A DNA stretch of 42,981 nucleotides from Clostridia bacterium. GTDB lineage: Bacteria; Bacillota; Clostridia; Oscillospirales; Acutalibacteraceae. Position 1 is the first letter of the stretch, and the number at the start of each line of letters is the position of its first letter. Under the pieces are notes generated by a model. That model did not search any database and was not told where the DNA came from. It saw only the letters and a program-made list of their open reading frames with translations. Of this stretch, positions 17,314 through 26,116 are shown one piece after another. The translations under genes and the position numbers were made by a program. The DNA is taken from positions 1-42,981 of the forward strand of contig JAFXCH010000041.1 of NCBI GenBank assembly GCA_017516485.1. Direction: 5' to 3'.

Positions 17314-17347
17314 AAACAGAGCTCTAAAGGTTTTCAGGGCTCTGTTT
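17314..17347. terminator. Bidirectional terminator
   Basis: AAACAGAGC (17314-17322) pairs with GCTCTGTTT (17339-17347), flanked by A-rich and T-rich sequence. It separates the convergent genes ending at 17273 and 17378. Confidence 0.75.
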
Positions 17348-17377
17348 ATTCTGTTATATCTTGATATTAATAGTTTC

Positions 17378-18487
17378 TTACTTTGCAACGGGTAAAACTT
17401 CTTTATTCAATATTTTACCGTTGCTGTCCGTAAATATAATCTCAATACTGTCGTTGTTAAAAACGTAACCGCAGCCTGCAAAATATGTCGGGCTGCTTTT
17501 CTTTACGTTGCTGCCTATTACCACGGGGCAAAAACTTCCGTTGGTGTTCCAAGCAGTGTTTTCGGGATAATAAACGTTAAGCTCATGTGCGTGACCGCAA
17601 ATCATAACATCGGGCTTTACGTTTTCGCGTAAAAGCCTTGTCCATTCGGAAAAAATGTCCTGTTCAATATCAAAGGGGGACTGATATCTGTGGCAAAAAG
17701 CGTTGTGCGAGATTACAAGCTTATGTCTGACATTTTCTGCATCGTATTCGTTTTCCTTGTTTGCGATAATACTTTTAAGGAACTCTGTCTGTCGCTCTCT
17801 GAAGCTGTGGCAGGCAACGGTGAAGCCGTACTCGGCGTGGTCGTCTGGCTTATCCTCGCCGCAATCGAGCAGTATTCCCCAAATGCTGCCAAGGCGGAAG
17901 CTGTAATAAGTATTGCATAGATGTGTGGGGGTATAATCGGCAAATTTCTCGGCATAGTTGCCCCTTAAATCGTGGTTGCCCCTTGAGAAAACGGACGGTT
18001 TTTCACCCTTCATCAGATAAGAACATATTTCATATATATTCATAAATTTTGACGGGTCGCTGCTGTCCTCAATAACGTCACCGTTCAAGATAAGAAAATC
18101 TGCATCACCGAATGTTTCGGCAGCCTTTATCGGCTCGGCTACAAGGTTGTGAGCATCGGAAATGTGATAGGCTCTTGCGTTGCTTTCGGGAACAGGAAAG
18201 AATTTATAAGTCTTTTCAATAATTTCTTCGGTTTCGGTAAAGTAGGCTTTTCTTTCAACAATGGGACGTATGCAGACTGTATATTCTTTGGCTTCGTCAA
18301 GCAGCTTTGCAGGCACTTCGACTCTGTGAATTTCGTTGCTTGAGCGCATAATGCCGTTTGATTCATCATAAAAGCATTTGCCGCCGACCTTTACAAAGAA
18401 AAGGCAGCTTTTTTCGCAGGGCATCATTATCTGATAGTATTTATCGACTGAAAAAACCGCAGGATTCAGCCTGAAGTATTCACTCAT
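17378..18487 (-). CDS. Cytosolic calcineurin-like metallophosphoesterase
   Basis: The protein has 369 residues from the ATG at 18487, with AGGAG eight bases upstream; an alternative GTG at 18496 overlaps that site. An N-terminal domain of about 100 residues (beta-sandwich type, IHRVEVPAKLLDEAKEYTVC) precedes the phosphoesterase fold. All metal-ligand motifs are present: HISDAHN, LILNGDVIED, RGNHDLRG, LVISHNAFCH and ICGHAHELN. There is no signal peptide. The general reaction is hydrolysis of a phosphomonoester or phosphodiester with two bound metals. It is a single gene on the minus strand, divergent from the exported phosphoesterase gene at 18668. The substrate is unknown. Confidence 0.85.
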   Translation of the reverse strand: MSEYFRLNPAVFSVDKYYQIMMPCEKSCLFFVKVGGKCFYDESNGIMRSSNEIHRVEVPAKLLDEAKEYTVCIRPIVERKAYFTETEEIIEKTYKFFPVPESNARAYHISDAHNLVAEPIKAAETFGDADFLILNGDVIEDSSDPSKFMNIYEICSYLMKGEKPSVFSRGNHDLRGNYAEKFADYTPTHLCNTYYSFRLGSIWGILLDCGEDKPDDHAEYGFTVACHSFRERQTEFLKSIIANKENEYDAENVRHKLVISHNAFCHRYQSPFDIEQDIFSEWTRLLRENVKPDVMICGHAHELNVYYPENTAWNTNGSFCPVVIGSNVKKSSPTYFAGCGYVFNNDSIEIIFTDSNGKILNKEVLPVAK

Positions 18488-18608
18488 AAAAAGCACTCCT
18501 TTGTCTGTGAAATTTATAATTCAATAATATCATTGTTTGGTCTTTGTTACAATTATAATTGTAAATTTTTGCCTATCGGCTTACCGCAAAAGGCTAAAGT
18601 GTTTTTTG

Positions 18609-18637
18609 TTGCAATTTGAAACTAATTATAATATAAT
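18609..18637 (+). promoter_or_regulatory. Promoter of the second glycan operon
   Basis: TTGCAA (18609-18614), a 17-bp spacer and TATAAT (18632-18637), about 30 bases before the GTG start at 18668. Confidence 0.7.
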
Positions 18638-18667
18638 AAAGGCATATTCAGATAAGGAGAATAGATT

Positions 18668-19972
18668 GTGAATACAGTATCATCTTTTTTAAGCATAATT
18701 CTCAGCATATTTACTTATTTTGCTTCAATGGTTACGCCGTCTTTTACGGCACCTGTTCCTGAAATTCCGCAGGATGATTTCGTTCCTGTTATGCGCTTTG
18801 TTGCAACGAGCGATACCCATATTCAAAAACTCGGAGACAAGGGCTGCGAAAGAACTTCTGCTATGATAAAAACTGCCTATGCTGTCAGCGAGGCGGATGA
18901 GGATTATAAAAACCTTGATGCAGTCGTGTTCTCGGGCGATATAACCGATAACGGCTTTATAGGCTCATTTATGGCGTTTGCTGCAATAACCGATACTGAA
19001 ATACGTGAGGGTACGCAGCGCCTTGCGGTTGTTTCCAAGGCACACGACAGCTATACCTTTTTCAATAACAGCCTTAAGCTGTTTACGGGTATAACGGGGC
19101 AGGAAACAGATTTTCACAGGGTAATCGGCGGCTTCCATTTTATCGGCGTTTCCCGTTCGGATACGCTTAAGCATTATACGGATGAACAGGTTGAATGGCT
19201 TGACGAAAATATTGCCGCCGCAGTTGAGGCCGACCCCGAAAAGCCCGTTTTCGTATTCCAGCACGAGCACGTGCAGGATACAGTTTACGGCAGCAGCAAG
19301 ACCGACGGCTGGGGGCTTGACGTTTTTACACAGGTGCTTTCAAAATATCCTCAGGTTGTACATATTTCCGGTCACTCTCATTTCCCGGCAAACGACCCGA
19401 GGGCTGTATGGCAGGGAACCTTCACGGCGATTAACGACGGCGGCCTTGCCTATTTTGAGCTTGCCGTTGACGGTAAAAACGGTCAGTTCCCCGAGGAAAA
19501 GGACAGAATGAGTCAGGCACTTATAATTGAGGTCGATGCAGATAACAGAGTTCTTGTCAAGGTGCTTGACGTTGACGAGGGTAAGATTATGTGTGAATTC
19601 CTCATTGACAATATTGCCGAGAAGAATAAGGAAAAGTATTCCTTTGAGTCGAGAGGAGAAAAGGCAGATGCACCCGTATTCCCTGACGGTGCATCGCTCG
19701 CCTATGAGAAGAAGGGACTAAAGCATTATATTACCGTGCCGCAGGCTGATGTCAGCGAGGATAACGAGGTTTTCGTTTACAGAATTTCCGTAATAAATAA
19801 AAACGGTAAAACGGTACACGAGGATTGGGCGTTTTCACAGTATTTTTTCTCCGATATGCCCGAAAGCATAACCTTTGACGGCTTTACCCTTTGGGGTAAG
19901 GGCTGTACGGTAAAGGTCTGTGCCGAAGACGTTTGGGGCAACACAAGCGATTATCTTGAGTTTGAAATTTAA
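18668..19972 (+). CDS. Exported metallophosphoesterase with a variant GNH motif
   Basis: The protein has 434 residues and starts at GTG 18668 with AAGGAG upstream. A hydrophobic N-terminal helix (residues 5-22) has no basic residue, followed by a Pro-rich linker, so the enzyme probably acts outside the membrane. Metal-site motifs are ATSDTH (Asp49, His51), FSGDITD (Asp91), FQHEH and SGHSHFPAND. The usual GNH[DE] motif is replaced by SKAHD (123-127), so the metal-bridging Asn is Ala125. The C-terminal 110 residues form a beta-rich accessory domain. It is the first gene of an operon with the dockerin protein and the lyase. Loss of Asn may mean altered metal use or another substrate class. Confidence 0.8.
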   Translation: MNTVSSFLSIILSIFTYFASMVTPSFTAPVPEIPQDDFVPVMRFVATSDTHIQKLGDKGCERTSAMIKTAYAVSEADEDYKNLDAVVFSGDITDNGFIGSFMAFAAITDTEIREGTQRLAVVSKAHDSYTFFNNSLKLFTGITGQETDFHRVIGGFHFIGVSRSDTLKHYTDEQVEWLDENIAAAVEADPEKPVFVFQHEHVQDTVYGSSKTDGWGLDVFTQVLSKYPQVVHISGHSHFPANDPRAVWQGTFTAINDGGLAYFELAVDGKNGQFPEEKDRMSQALIIEVDADNRVLVKVLDVDEGKIMCEFLIDNIAEKNKEKYSFESRGEKADAPVFPDGASLAYEKKGLKHYITVPQADVSEDNEVFVYRISVINKNGKTVHEDWAFSQYFFSDMPESITFDGFTLWGKGCTVKVCAEDVWGNTSDYLEFEI

Positions 19973-20010
19973 CATTATTATTGTTCTTAACTGAAAATCG
20001 GGGTGCTTAT

Positions 20011-23000
20011 ATGAAAAGAAACTTTTACCGTTTAATATCTGTTTTTGTTATTGCAGCCGTCCTATGTGTCAATTTGTTCAGCCCCGTCAGCTATGCCGCA
20101 TCGGGTGTTTTTGAAATTGCCTTTGACAATATGTTTGTCTTTGAGCATTGGGCAAACAACACAAGGTCGGGTATAGTCAGCGCAGGGCTGAGCGGAGGTA
20201 CCATTACCAAGGATATACTTTCCGGCAGCTTTACAATGACCAACAGTTCAACCTCTGAAATATATACCGGCCATTCTATGGACCCAAATCCTGCCGGCAA
20301 CACTACCTTTTATTCAATGAAGGTTGAGCCGAATACCGATTACGTTTTTTCTTATAACGTAACAGGTTCGGTGACGAGCTTTGAAAGCTTTGTTTTCGTG
20401 TTTGACGATACGGGTGCTTTTTCCACGCTTTATCAGCATTCCGCAATGAATTACGGTGTCGTTACGTGGACCTTTACAACGCCCTCAAATGCTGATAATA
20501 TTCAGATTCGATTTGACGTCAATGTACCGGGTGAAAGTGCAACGGTTAAAGATATACGAATTTGCAAGAGCGAAGTATATGCCTATGCTTCTTCAATTCA
20601 GACCCGTAACGCCTACAATTATTCAGCTTCGGGGGTTTACGGCACCTTACCTACGCTTCAGCGGGATAATCTTGTTTTTGCCGGTTGGTTTACGGGTGAA
20701 AACGGAACGGGCGAAAGAATTGCATCTGATACAGCACTTAAGGCAGGCAGTATGAGCGTTTACTCAAAATGGGAGCCTGTTACAAGCTCAATAAGCATTA
20801 TATCGGTGCCTGGAAAACAAAACTACTGTGTGGGTGATAAGCTCAAGACAACAGGCTTGGCGGTAGCTGTATCTTATCCTGACGGCTCAACGCAAATACT
20901 TGAATCGGGCTTTGTCTGTACGCCTATGGTTTTAACTAAGGCAGGCACACAGACTGTAACTGTAAGCTACGGAGGCAATACCGCAGAGTTTACCGTAAAC
21001 GTTAAGGAATATGCGGATAAAACGGTTATTGTCAACAATAAAGAGTATGCTCTTCAGGTTCGCAACAACGTATATACTTTCAACTGTACTGCTGAAAGCT
21101 TCAACCGCTTTGAGCTGACATATTATTCAGATGCCTACGTCAAAGGCACAATTGTTATGGGCTCGGTGAGTGAGGGTTTCTTCCTTGAGCCTTCTATGAA
21201 CGGCAGCTTTGCCGCATTTATTGACGGCTTTCTTGGCGGCACAACACAGACTGCAATCACAAGCATCAGCTTTGAGCCCCTTGACAAGGACGAAATGGAG
21301 TTCTCTCTTTTGTCAGTAAAAACAATTAAATCGGATGTGCCTGGCAATATGCTTTACCTTACGGGTACGGATTATAAAATAGGTGTCAATCTCAACTGGG
21401 GCGGTGCGCTGACCTATCTTGAGGATTTGAGCAACGGTGTTATGTCTTCGGTACGAAAATACAGTTCTTCGGCTACGACTGAAGTCGACTTTTCGTCCAA
21501 GGTCAGTACTTCTGCGTTATATAACACAAGTAAAAACGTAAATTTAATAAACTGTCATGACACGGGCAGACTTGTTCAGCAGTCCTATTACGGTACGGGC
21601 TCTGCACCGTATGAGCCCGGAATTTATCAGGATGTCAACTGGCCGTACAACCCCGTGCAAGGCGGTAACCTTTACAACGAAGCGAGTAAAATTGTCGATT
21701 ACAAGATTACTCAGAATGAGATTTACATAAAATGTAGACCTCTGGACTGGGCAAAGCAGGCTGAATACATCACCCCTTCATATATGGAGGCTTGGTATAC
21801 GCTGGAAAACGGAAGAATGAAGGCAACCTGCAGATTTGTTGACTATTCGGGATATCCGTCCACAACGACTACACAGGAATTTCCTGCGTTTTACTGCGTT
21901 GAGCCTCTGAACAATTTTATATATTATTCAGGCGGAACTGCCTGGTCAGCCAATAACAGCAAAAACACGGTAACAGACCTTGAATTCTGGGCTAACGCCA
22001 CCGACCAGAATTTCCATTGTAATGAAAACTGGGCTGCTTTTATCGGCGCAGATGCCGACAGCTTCGGTATCGGCATTTATGCACCGGGTCAGACTGAGTT
22101 CTACGTAGGCGTTTACGAGCGCGGAACATCAAAAACTGTTGACCCTGCAACTGAAAACGCAACTTCTTATATCGGTGTTGTTGATACGATTAATTTTAAA
22201 AGCTACAACCCGACGTCATACGTATATTACCTTACGACGGGTAATATAGACGATATCCGCAACAATTTCAGGCTGCTCGGTCAGAGTGAAACGGATGACT
22301 GCGACGTTGGTTATACAAACGGCTTCTGTAATATGTGTTCACGCTATGAAGAGCCTGTTCTTTCAACCGATAAATATGATTTGAACGGTGATAACGCTTT
22401 TGATAGCGTTTATGAAATCGGCAATGCAGGTCAATTGTATTGGTTTGCTTCGTCTGTAAATTCGGGTAACACAAATATCAACGCAATATTGACTGCTGAT
22501 ATTACCGTTAATAAAAACGTTCTGATTAACGGTACGCTCAGCTCTAACGTTTCTTCTTTCAGAGCGTGGACACCGATAGGCAACGCTTCGAACAAATATA
22601 ACGGCATTTTCAGCGGTAACGGCAAAACCGTGAGCGGTCTGTATTATAATAGTACAAGCACCGATTATGCTGGTTTGTTCGGATATATCGGCTCTGACGC
22701 AAGGGTAAGCATGGTTGGCGTTGAGGAGTCGTATTTTGCCGCTTCCTCTTATATCGGAGGCATTGCAGGCAGGTGCGACGGTCAGGTTAATGTAAGTTAT
22801 TCAAGCGCAAGTATAAACGGTTCATCTTATGTCGGTGGCTTGTTCGGTCTGCTTGACGGTTCGGCAAGTGACTGCTATTTTTCGGGTACCGTTTCTTCCG
22901 GCAGTTCAGTCGGTGCTCTTTGCGGCTCGATAAGCTCCGGCGGCAGCGTTGACAACTGTTATTATGATAATACAAAATGTAGCGGAAATGCATACGGCAG

Positions 23001-24090
23001 TAATTCAGGTACCGTTCAGTCGGCTTCAGGGTTGGCTACCTTTGCTGACGGTGAGGCTGCGTATTTACTTAACCATGGCATTACTGACGGTACGCAGGTT
23101 TTCTATCAGACATTAGGTATTGATTCCTTGCCCAAGTATGACGGTGAAACGGTTTATTGCGGCTATGAATCCTGTACTTCAGAGCAGGTAAGCTATTCCA
23201 ACACCGCACTACTTGAAAAGGCAGGTCATTCGGGCGGAAAAGCAACCTGTTCAGCACCTGCAGTGTGCGATATTTGCGGTGAAAGCTACGGCGATAAGGA
23301 ACCGCAAAACCACGTCGGCGGCACGCAGATACGTGATGCCGTTGAAGCAACCGAAACAAATGACGGTTATACGGGTGATATCTACTGCCTTGGCTGTGAT
23401 AAAAAGCTCGCAGACGGTGAAATAATCCCAGCAACGGGTATTCAGGACCCGAGCCGTTATGTTTTTGCAGATAACGGTGCCTTGCTCAACCATACTTCAC
23501 GTTATATTTACGGACTGACAGCTGGTGTTGATTCGCTTGACGGATACGTGTATTTTTCGGATGAAGCGTGCAGTATCAATTATGAACTCACCCCAAACGG
23601 ATTCGGTACAGGTGTTAAAGCGGTTATGCTTTATGATGGTAACGCTTTTGCTGAATATACCGTTATAATCTTCGGCGATGTCAACGGCGACGGATGGTAC
23701 GACGGAAACGATGCGTTTGTTCTCAGCCTCATAATTAACGGTATGCTCGGTAAGGCTGACGTTGGCGAGGCTGTGTGGCTTGCGGCAGACTGTAACCACG
23801 ACGGTGAAATTAACGAAGCAGATTACGAACTGCTAATCAGCGCAGGACTGCTTCTCGAAGATGTAGACCAGAATAAGTCTGTTGAAGAACTGATGTTGAA
23901 TGCCGGCTATATTGAATATGCTTCTGTTATCAACCAGTCTGCAGATATTAACATTACACCTGATATAAATACCGATGAAAATATTAGCGATAATCAAATC
24001 GTCACGATTGATTTTGAAGTTATCTTTACTGCGTTAATTACTTTTATTAAGCAGGTTGTATCATTGGTTTTATCCGTTTTCATTGATTGA
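20011..24090 (+). CDS. Large multidomain secreted dockerin protein with GLUG and Ig-like domains
   Basis: The protein has 1359 residues from the ATG at 20011 (GGGGTG five bases upstream). Domains in order: canonical signal peptide (MKRNFYRLISVFVIAAVLC, cleavage near SYAA); a carbohydrate-binding-like beta-sandwich (about 30-200); an InlB-type repeat (about 205-255, FAGWFTGENGTGERIAS to VYSKWEP); a bacterial Ig-like domain (about 260-335); a roughly 320-residue core of unknown type (about 450-765, GVNLNWGGALTYLEDLSNG); GLUG repeats (about 780-1005, YAGLFGYIG, YIGGIAGR, YVGGLFGL); two CxxC pairs (CDICG, CLGC, about 1085-1145); a dockerin-like pair of calcium loops (about 1220-1285, GDVNGDGWYDGNDA and DCNHDGEINEADY); and a hydrophobic C-terminal tail. 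It is probably a glycan-binding or glycan-processing scaffold component. No catalytic family is assigned to the core. Confidence 0.8.
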   Translation: MKRNFYRLISVFVIAAVLCVNLFSPVSYAASGVFEIAFDNMFVFEHWANNTRSGIVSAGLSGGTITKDILSGSFTMTNSSTSEIYTGHSMDPNPAGNTTFYSMKVEPNTDYVFSYNVTGSVTSFESFVFVFDDTGAFSTLYQHSAMNYGVVTWTFTTPSNADNIQIRFDVNVPGESATVKDIRICKSEVYAYASSIQTRNAYNYSASGVYGTLPTLQRDNLVFAGWFTGENGTGERIASDTALKAGSMSVYSKWEPVTSSISIISVPGKQNYCVGDKLKTTGLAVAVSYPDGSTQILESGFVCTPMVLTKAGTQTVTVSYGGNTAEFTVNVKEYADKTVIVNNKEYALQVRNNVYTFNCTAESFNRFELTYYSDAYVKGTIVMGSVSEGFFLEPSMNGSFAAFIDGFLGGTTQTAITSISFEPLDKDEMEFSLLSVKTIKSDVPGNMLYLTGTDYKIGVNLNWGGALTYLEDLSNGVMSSVRKYSSSATTEVDFSSKVSTSALYNTSKNVNLINCHDTGRLVQQSYYGTGSAPYEPGIYQDVNWPYNPVQGGNLYNEASKIVDYKITQNEIYIKCRPLDWAKQAEYITPSYMEAWYTLENGRMKATCRFVDYSGYPSTTTTQEFPAFYCVEPLNNFIYYSGGTAWSANNSKNTVTDLEFWANATDQNFHCNENWAAFIGADADSFGIGIYAPGQTEFYVGVYERGTSKTVDPATENATSYIGVVDTINFKSYNPTSYVYYLTTGNIDDIRNNFRLLGQSETDDCDVGYTNGFCNMCSRYEEPVLSTDKYDLNGDNAFDSVYEIGNAGQLYWFASSVNSGNTNINAILTADITVNKNVLINGTLSSNVSSFRAWTPIGNASNKYNGIFSGNGKTVSGLYYNSTSTDYAGLFGYIGSDARVSMVGVEESYFAASSYIGGIAGRCDGQVNVSYSSASINGSSYVGGLFGLLDGSASDCYFSGTVSSGSSVGALCGSISSGGSVDNCYYDNTKCSGNAYGSNSGTVQSASGLATFADGEAAYLLNHGITDGTQVFYQTLGIDSLPKYDGETVYCGYESCTSEQVSYSNTALLEKAGHSGGKATCSAPAVCDICGESYGDKEPQNHVGGTQIRDAVEATETNDGYTGDIYCLGCDKKLADGEIIPATGIQDPSRYVFADNGALLNHTSRYIYGLTAGVDSLDGYVYFSDEACSINYELTPNGFGTGVKAVMLYDGNAFAEYTVIIFGDVNGDGWYDGNDAFVLSLIINGMLGKADVGEAVWLAADCNHDGEINEADYELLISAGLLLEDVDQNKSVEELMLNAGYIEYASVINQSADINITPDINTDENISDNQIVTIDFEVIFTALITFIKQVVSLVLSVFID

Positions 24091-24105
24091 GAGGATGTAT
24101 GATTT

Positions 24106-26064
24106 ATGATGTCCGCATTAGTGTCCGTTGTTCTTGCAATCGTTCTTGGTCTTACAAATATAGTTCCGTACCTTTCCGTTATTCCCGATATGGTCAAGGT
24201 AGGCGTTGATTATATTTCGCTTGACCGATACCGTGACGCAATAGGGAAAGAGGAACTGATTGCTGAAATCAAAAAATCCGATGATAACCTGTCCCATCCT
24301 TTTGTCCTGGCTGACGGTGATGCGTTTGACCTTGTACGTAAAGAGAATAACGAAGAAAACAAAAATGAGTATGCGAAAGCTCTGTATGATTATATAATTG
24401 CCAATGCTGACGGTTTGCTTGACACGGACATTTATCCCGTTATGCCGTATGTTCTTGACGAGGAGGACAGTATTCTTCCGATTTCAAGAGAAGTAATAAA
24501 CAGAATGGTTGTTCTGGGCTATGCGTGGCAACTGACTGACGAAGAAAAATATGCCGTGCGTGCGTGGGCTGACCTTGAAAACGTATGCTCTTATGATGAT
24601 TGGTGCACCTCACATTTTCTTGCAGCGGCTGAAATGGCGCTTGCCGTTTCCATTGGCTACGATTGGTTTTATGATTACCTTAATGAAGCGCAAAAGAAGC
24701 TACTTGAAAAAACAACGTGGGAGTATGCGATTATTCCTGCGCTCGAAAGCAACCATTGGTTTACGTGGTCAAAAAACAACTGGAACAGCATATGCTACAG
24801 CGGCATAGGCATAGCGTGTATGACTTTTGCCGATTACGATGCGGAAAAATCCGCAGAGTTTCTTGCTAAGTGCTATAAAAATATGCCCATAGCTTTTGAA
24901 AACTTTACGCCTGACGGAGTTTATGCGGAGGGTCCCGGCTACTGTCAGTCCGGTATGAATTCGATAGTTTATTTTATTGCTTCTTCTCGTAATTTCTTCG
25001 GTACGGATTTCGGTATGTCCGAAATTGACGGCTTCAGGCAGCTTGGCTCATTTCCGGTTTATATCACTACACCTGCCGGAATGTTCAACTTCGGCGACAA
25101 CAAGGCCGAAAAGTGCTATACTCCCGTACTGCATTGGTACGCAAAAGAGTATGCTTCGCCGCTGCTCTGCGTTTATCAGATGAGCAATATGCCCGGTAAT
25201 TTTGCTGTTAATTCTTCAGAAAGCACAGAGCGCAACGGCAGCGGCCGTGATTACGCTCTATCAAGCCTGTGGTTTAACAGCGAGTATGCGAACGCTGATT
25301 TCAGTAACGAGCCCTTGAGTATGTATCTTAAATCTGACGTTGGTCAGTCGCTCGTGCTTATGCGAAGCGCATATCTTGATGAGAATGCTACCTTTGCAGG
25401 AATAAAGGGCGGATATAATTTTATAAATCACGGTGACCTTGATATCGGCACCTTTGTATTTGACAGTATGGGTGAGCGCTGGGCAGAGGAGTTGGGACCG
25501 GGCAGCTATGATGCGCCAGGTTATTTTATGAATTTGCCTGCCGGAGGCCGCTGGAAGAATTACTGCAAGCGTGCCGAAGGGCAGAATACGCTCGTTATTA
25601 ATCCCGGCGCAACGCTTGATGACCAATACGTGCTTGCCGAGTGTGGTTTCACCTCCTTTGAAGAAAACGCCAACGGAGGATACGCCTTGCTCGATATGAC
25701 AGACGCTTACCGTATGAACGGCTGTATCAAGGCAGAAAGGGGCTTTGAGCTTTATAATAACAGAACATCGCTTAAAATTACGGATAACATAAAATGCCTT
25801 GTAAAAAGCGATATTTACTGGTTTATGCATACTAAGGCTAAAATTGAAATTTCCGAAGACAGAAAGACGGCAATGCTTACATTAAACGGTAAACAGCTTA
25901 AAGCGTCCTTACAGGCGGACGGTGTATTTTCTGTTATGCCTGCAAAGTCACTTAAGGGCGAGTATGAATACGATTCGGATTATTCTGATATCACTAAACT
26001 TACAGTACATCTTGAAAATGTTAAAACGGCAGAAATTGTCGTTGCTTTAGAGCCTGTTATTTAA
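24106..26064 (+). CDS. Heparinase II/III-family polysaccharide lyase-like protein, exported
   Basis: The protein has 652 residues. GAGAGG overlaps the stop of the preceding gene, so coupling is likely; start codons at 24106 and 24109 are both usable. A hydrophobic N-terminal stretch (residues 4-24) has no basic residue. The N-terminal (alpha/alpha) toroid shows NNWNSICYSGIGIACM (about 222-237) and DGVYAEGPGYCQSG (about 270-283). The C-terminal beta-sheet domain has NHGDLDIGTFVFDSMGERWA (about 440-460) and LGPGSYDAPGYF, matching the heparinase II/III fold. Members eliminate uronic acid-containing polysaccharides such as heparin, alginate or exopolysaccharide. The neighbours (rhamnosidase, GH28-like) make a plant or microbial uronate polymer plausible. 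It ends at the terminator 26075-26116. Confidence 0.8.
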   Translation: MMSALVSVVLAIVLGLTNIVPYLSVIPDMVKVGVDYISLDRYRDAIGKEELIAEIKKSDDNLSHPFVLADGDAFDLVRKENNEENKNEYAKALYDYIIANADGLLDTDIYPVMPYVLDEEDSILPISREVINRMVVLGYAWQLTDEEKYAVRAWADLENVCSYDDWCTSHFLAAAEMALAVSIGYDWFYDYLNEAQKKLLEKTTWEYAIIPALESNHWFTWSKNNWNSICYSGIGIACMTFADYDAEKSAEFLAKCYKNMPIAFENFTPDGVYAEGPGYCQSGMNSIVYFIASSRNFFGTDFGMSEIDGFRQLGSFPVYITTPAGMFNFGDNKAEKCYTPVLHWYAKEYASPLLCVYQMSNMPGNFAVNSSESTERNGSGRDYALSSLWFNSEYANADFSNEPLSMYLKSDVGQSLVLMRSAYLDENATFAGIKGGYNFINHGDLDIGTFVFDSMGERWAEELGPGSYDAPGYFMNLPAGGRWKNYCKRAEGQNTLVINPGATLDDQYVLAECGFTSFEENANGGYALLDMTDAYRMNGCIKAERGFELYNNRTSLKITDNIKCLVKSDIYWFMHTKAKIEISEDRKTAMLTLNGKQLKASLQADGVFSVMPAKSLKGEYEYDSDYSDITKLTVHLENVKTAEIVVALEPVI

Positions 26065-26074
26065 CAGTAATATC

Positions 26075-26116
26075 AAAAATTCCGTATGGATAAAACTGTC
26101 CATACGGAATTTTTTT
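26075..26116. terminator. Bidirectional terminator between convergent operons
   Basis: ATTCCGTATGGA (26079-26090) and TCCATACGGAAT (26099-26110) form a perfect stem extended by A/T pairs, with A-run and T-run flanks. It serves the lyase operon and the minus-strand esterase/GH3 operon; the esterase stop codon lies inside the distal arm. Confidence 0.9.

Noticed and set aside
21135-23434. Several short frames on both strands over the dockerin protein gene
   Set aside because: The plus-strand frame from 20011 carries continuous domains over the whole stretch; the others are low-complexity shadows.
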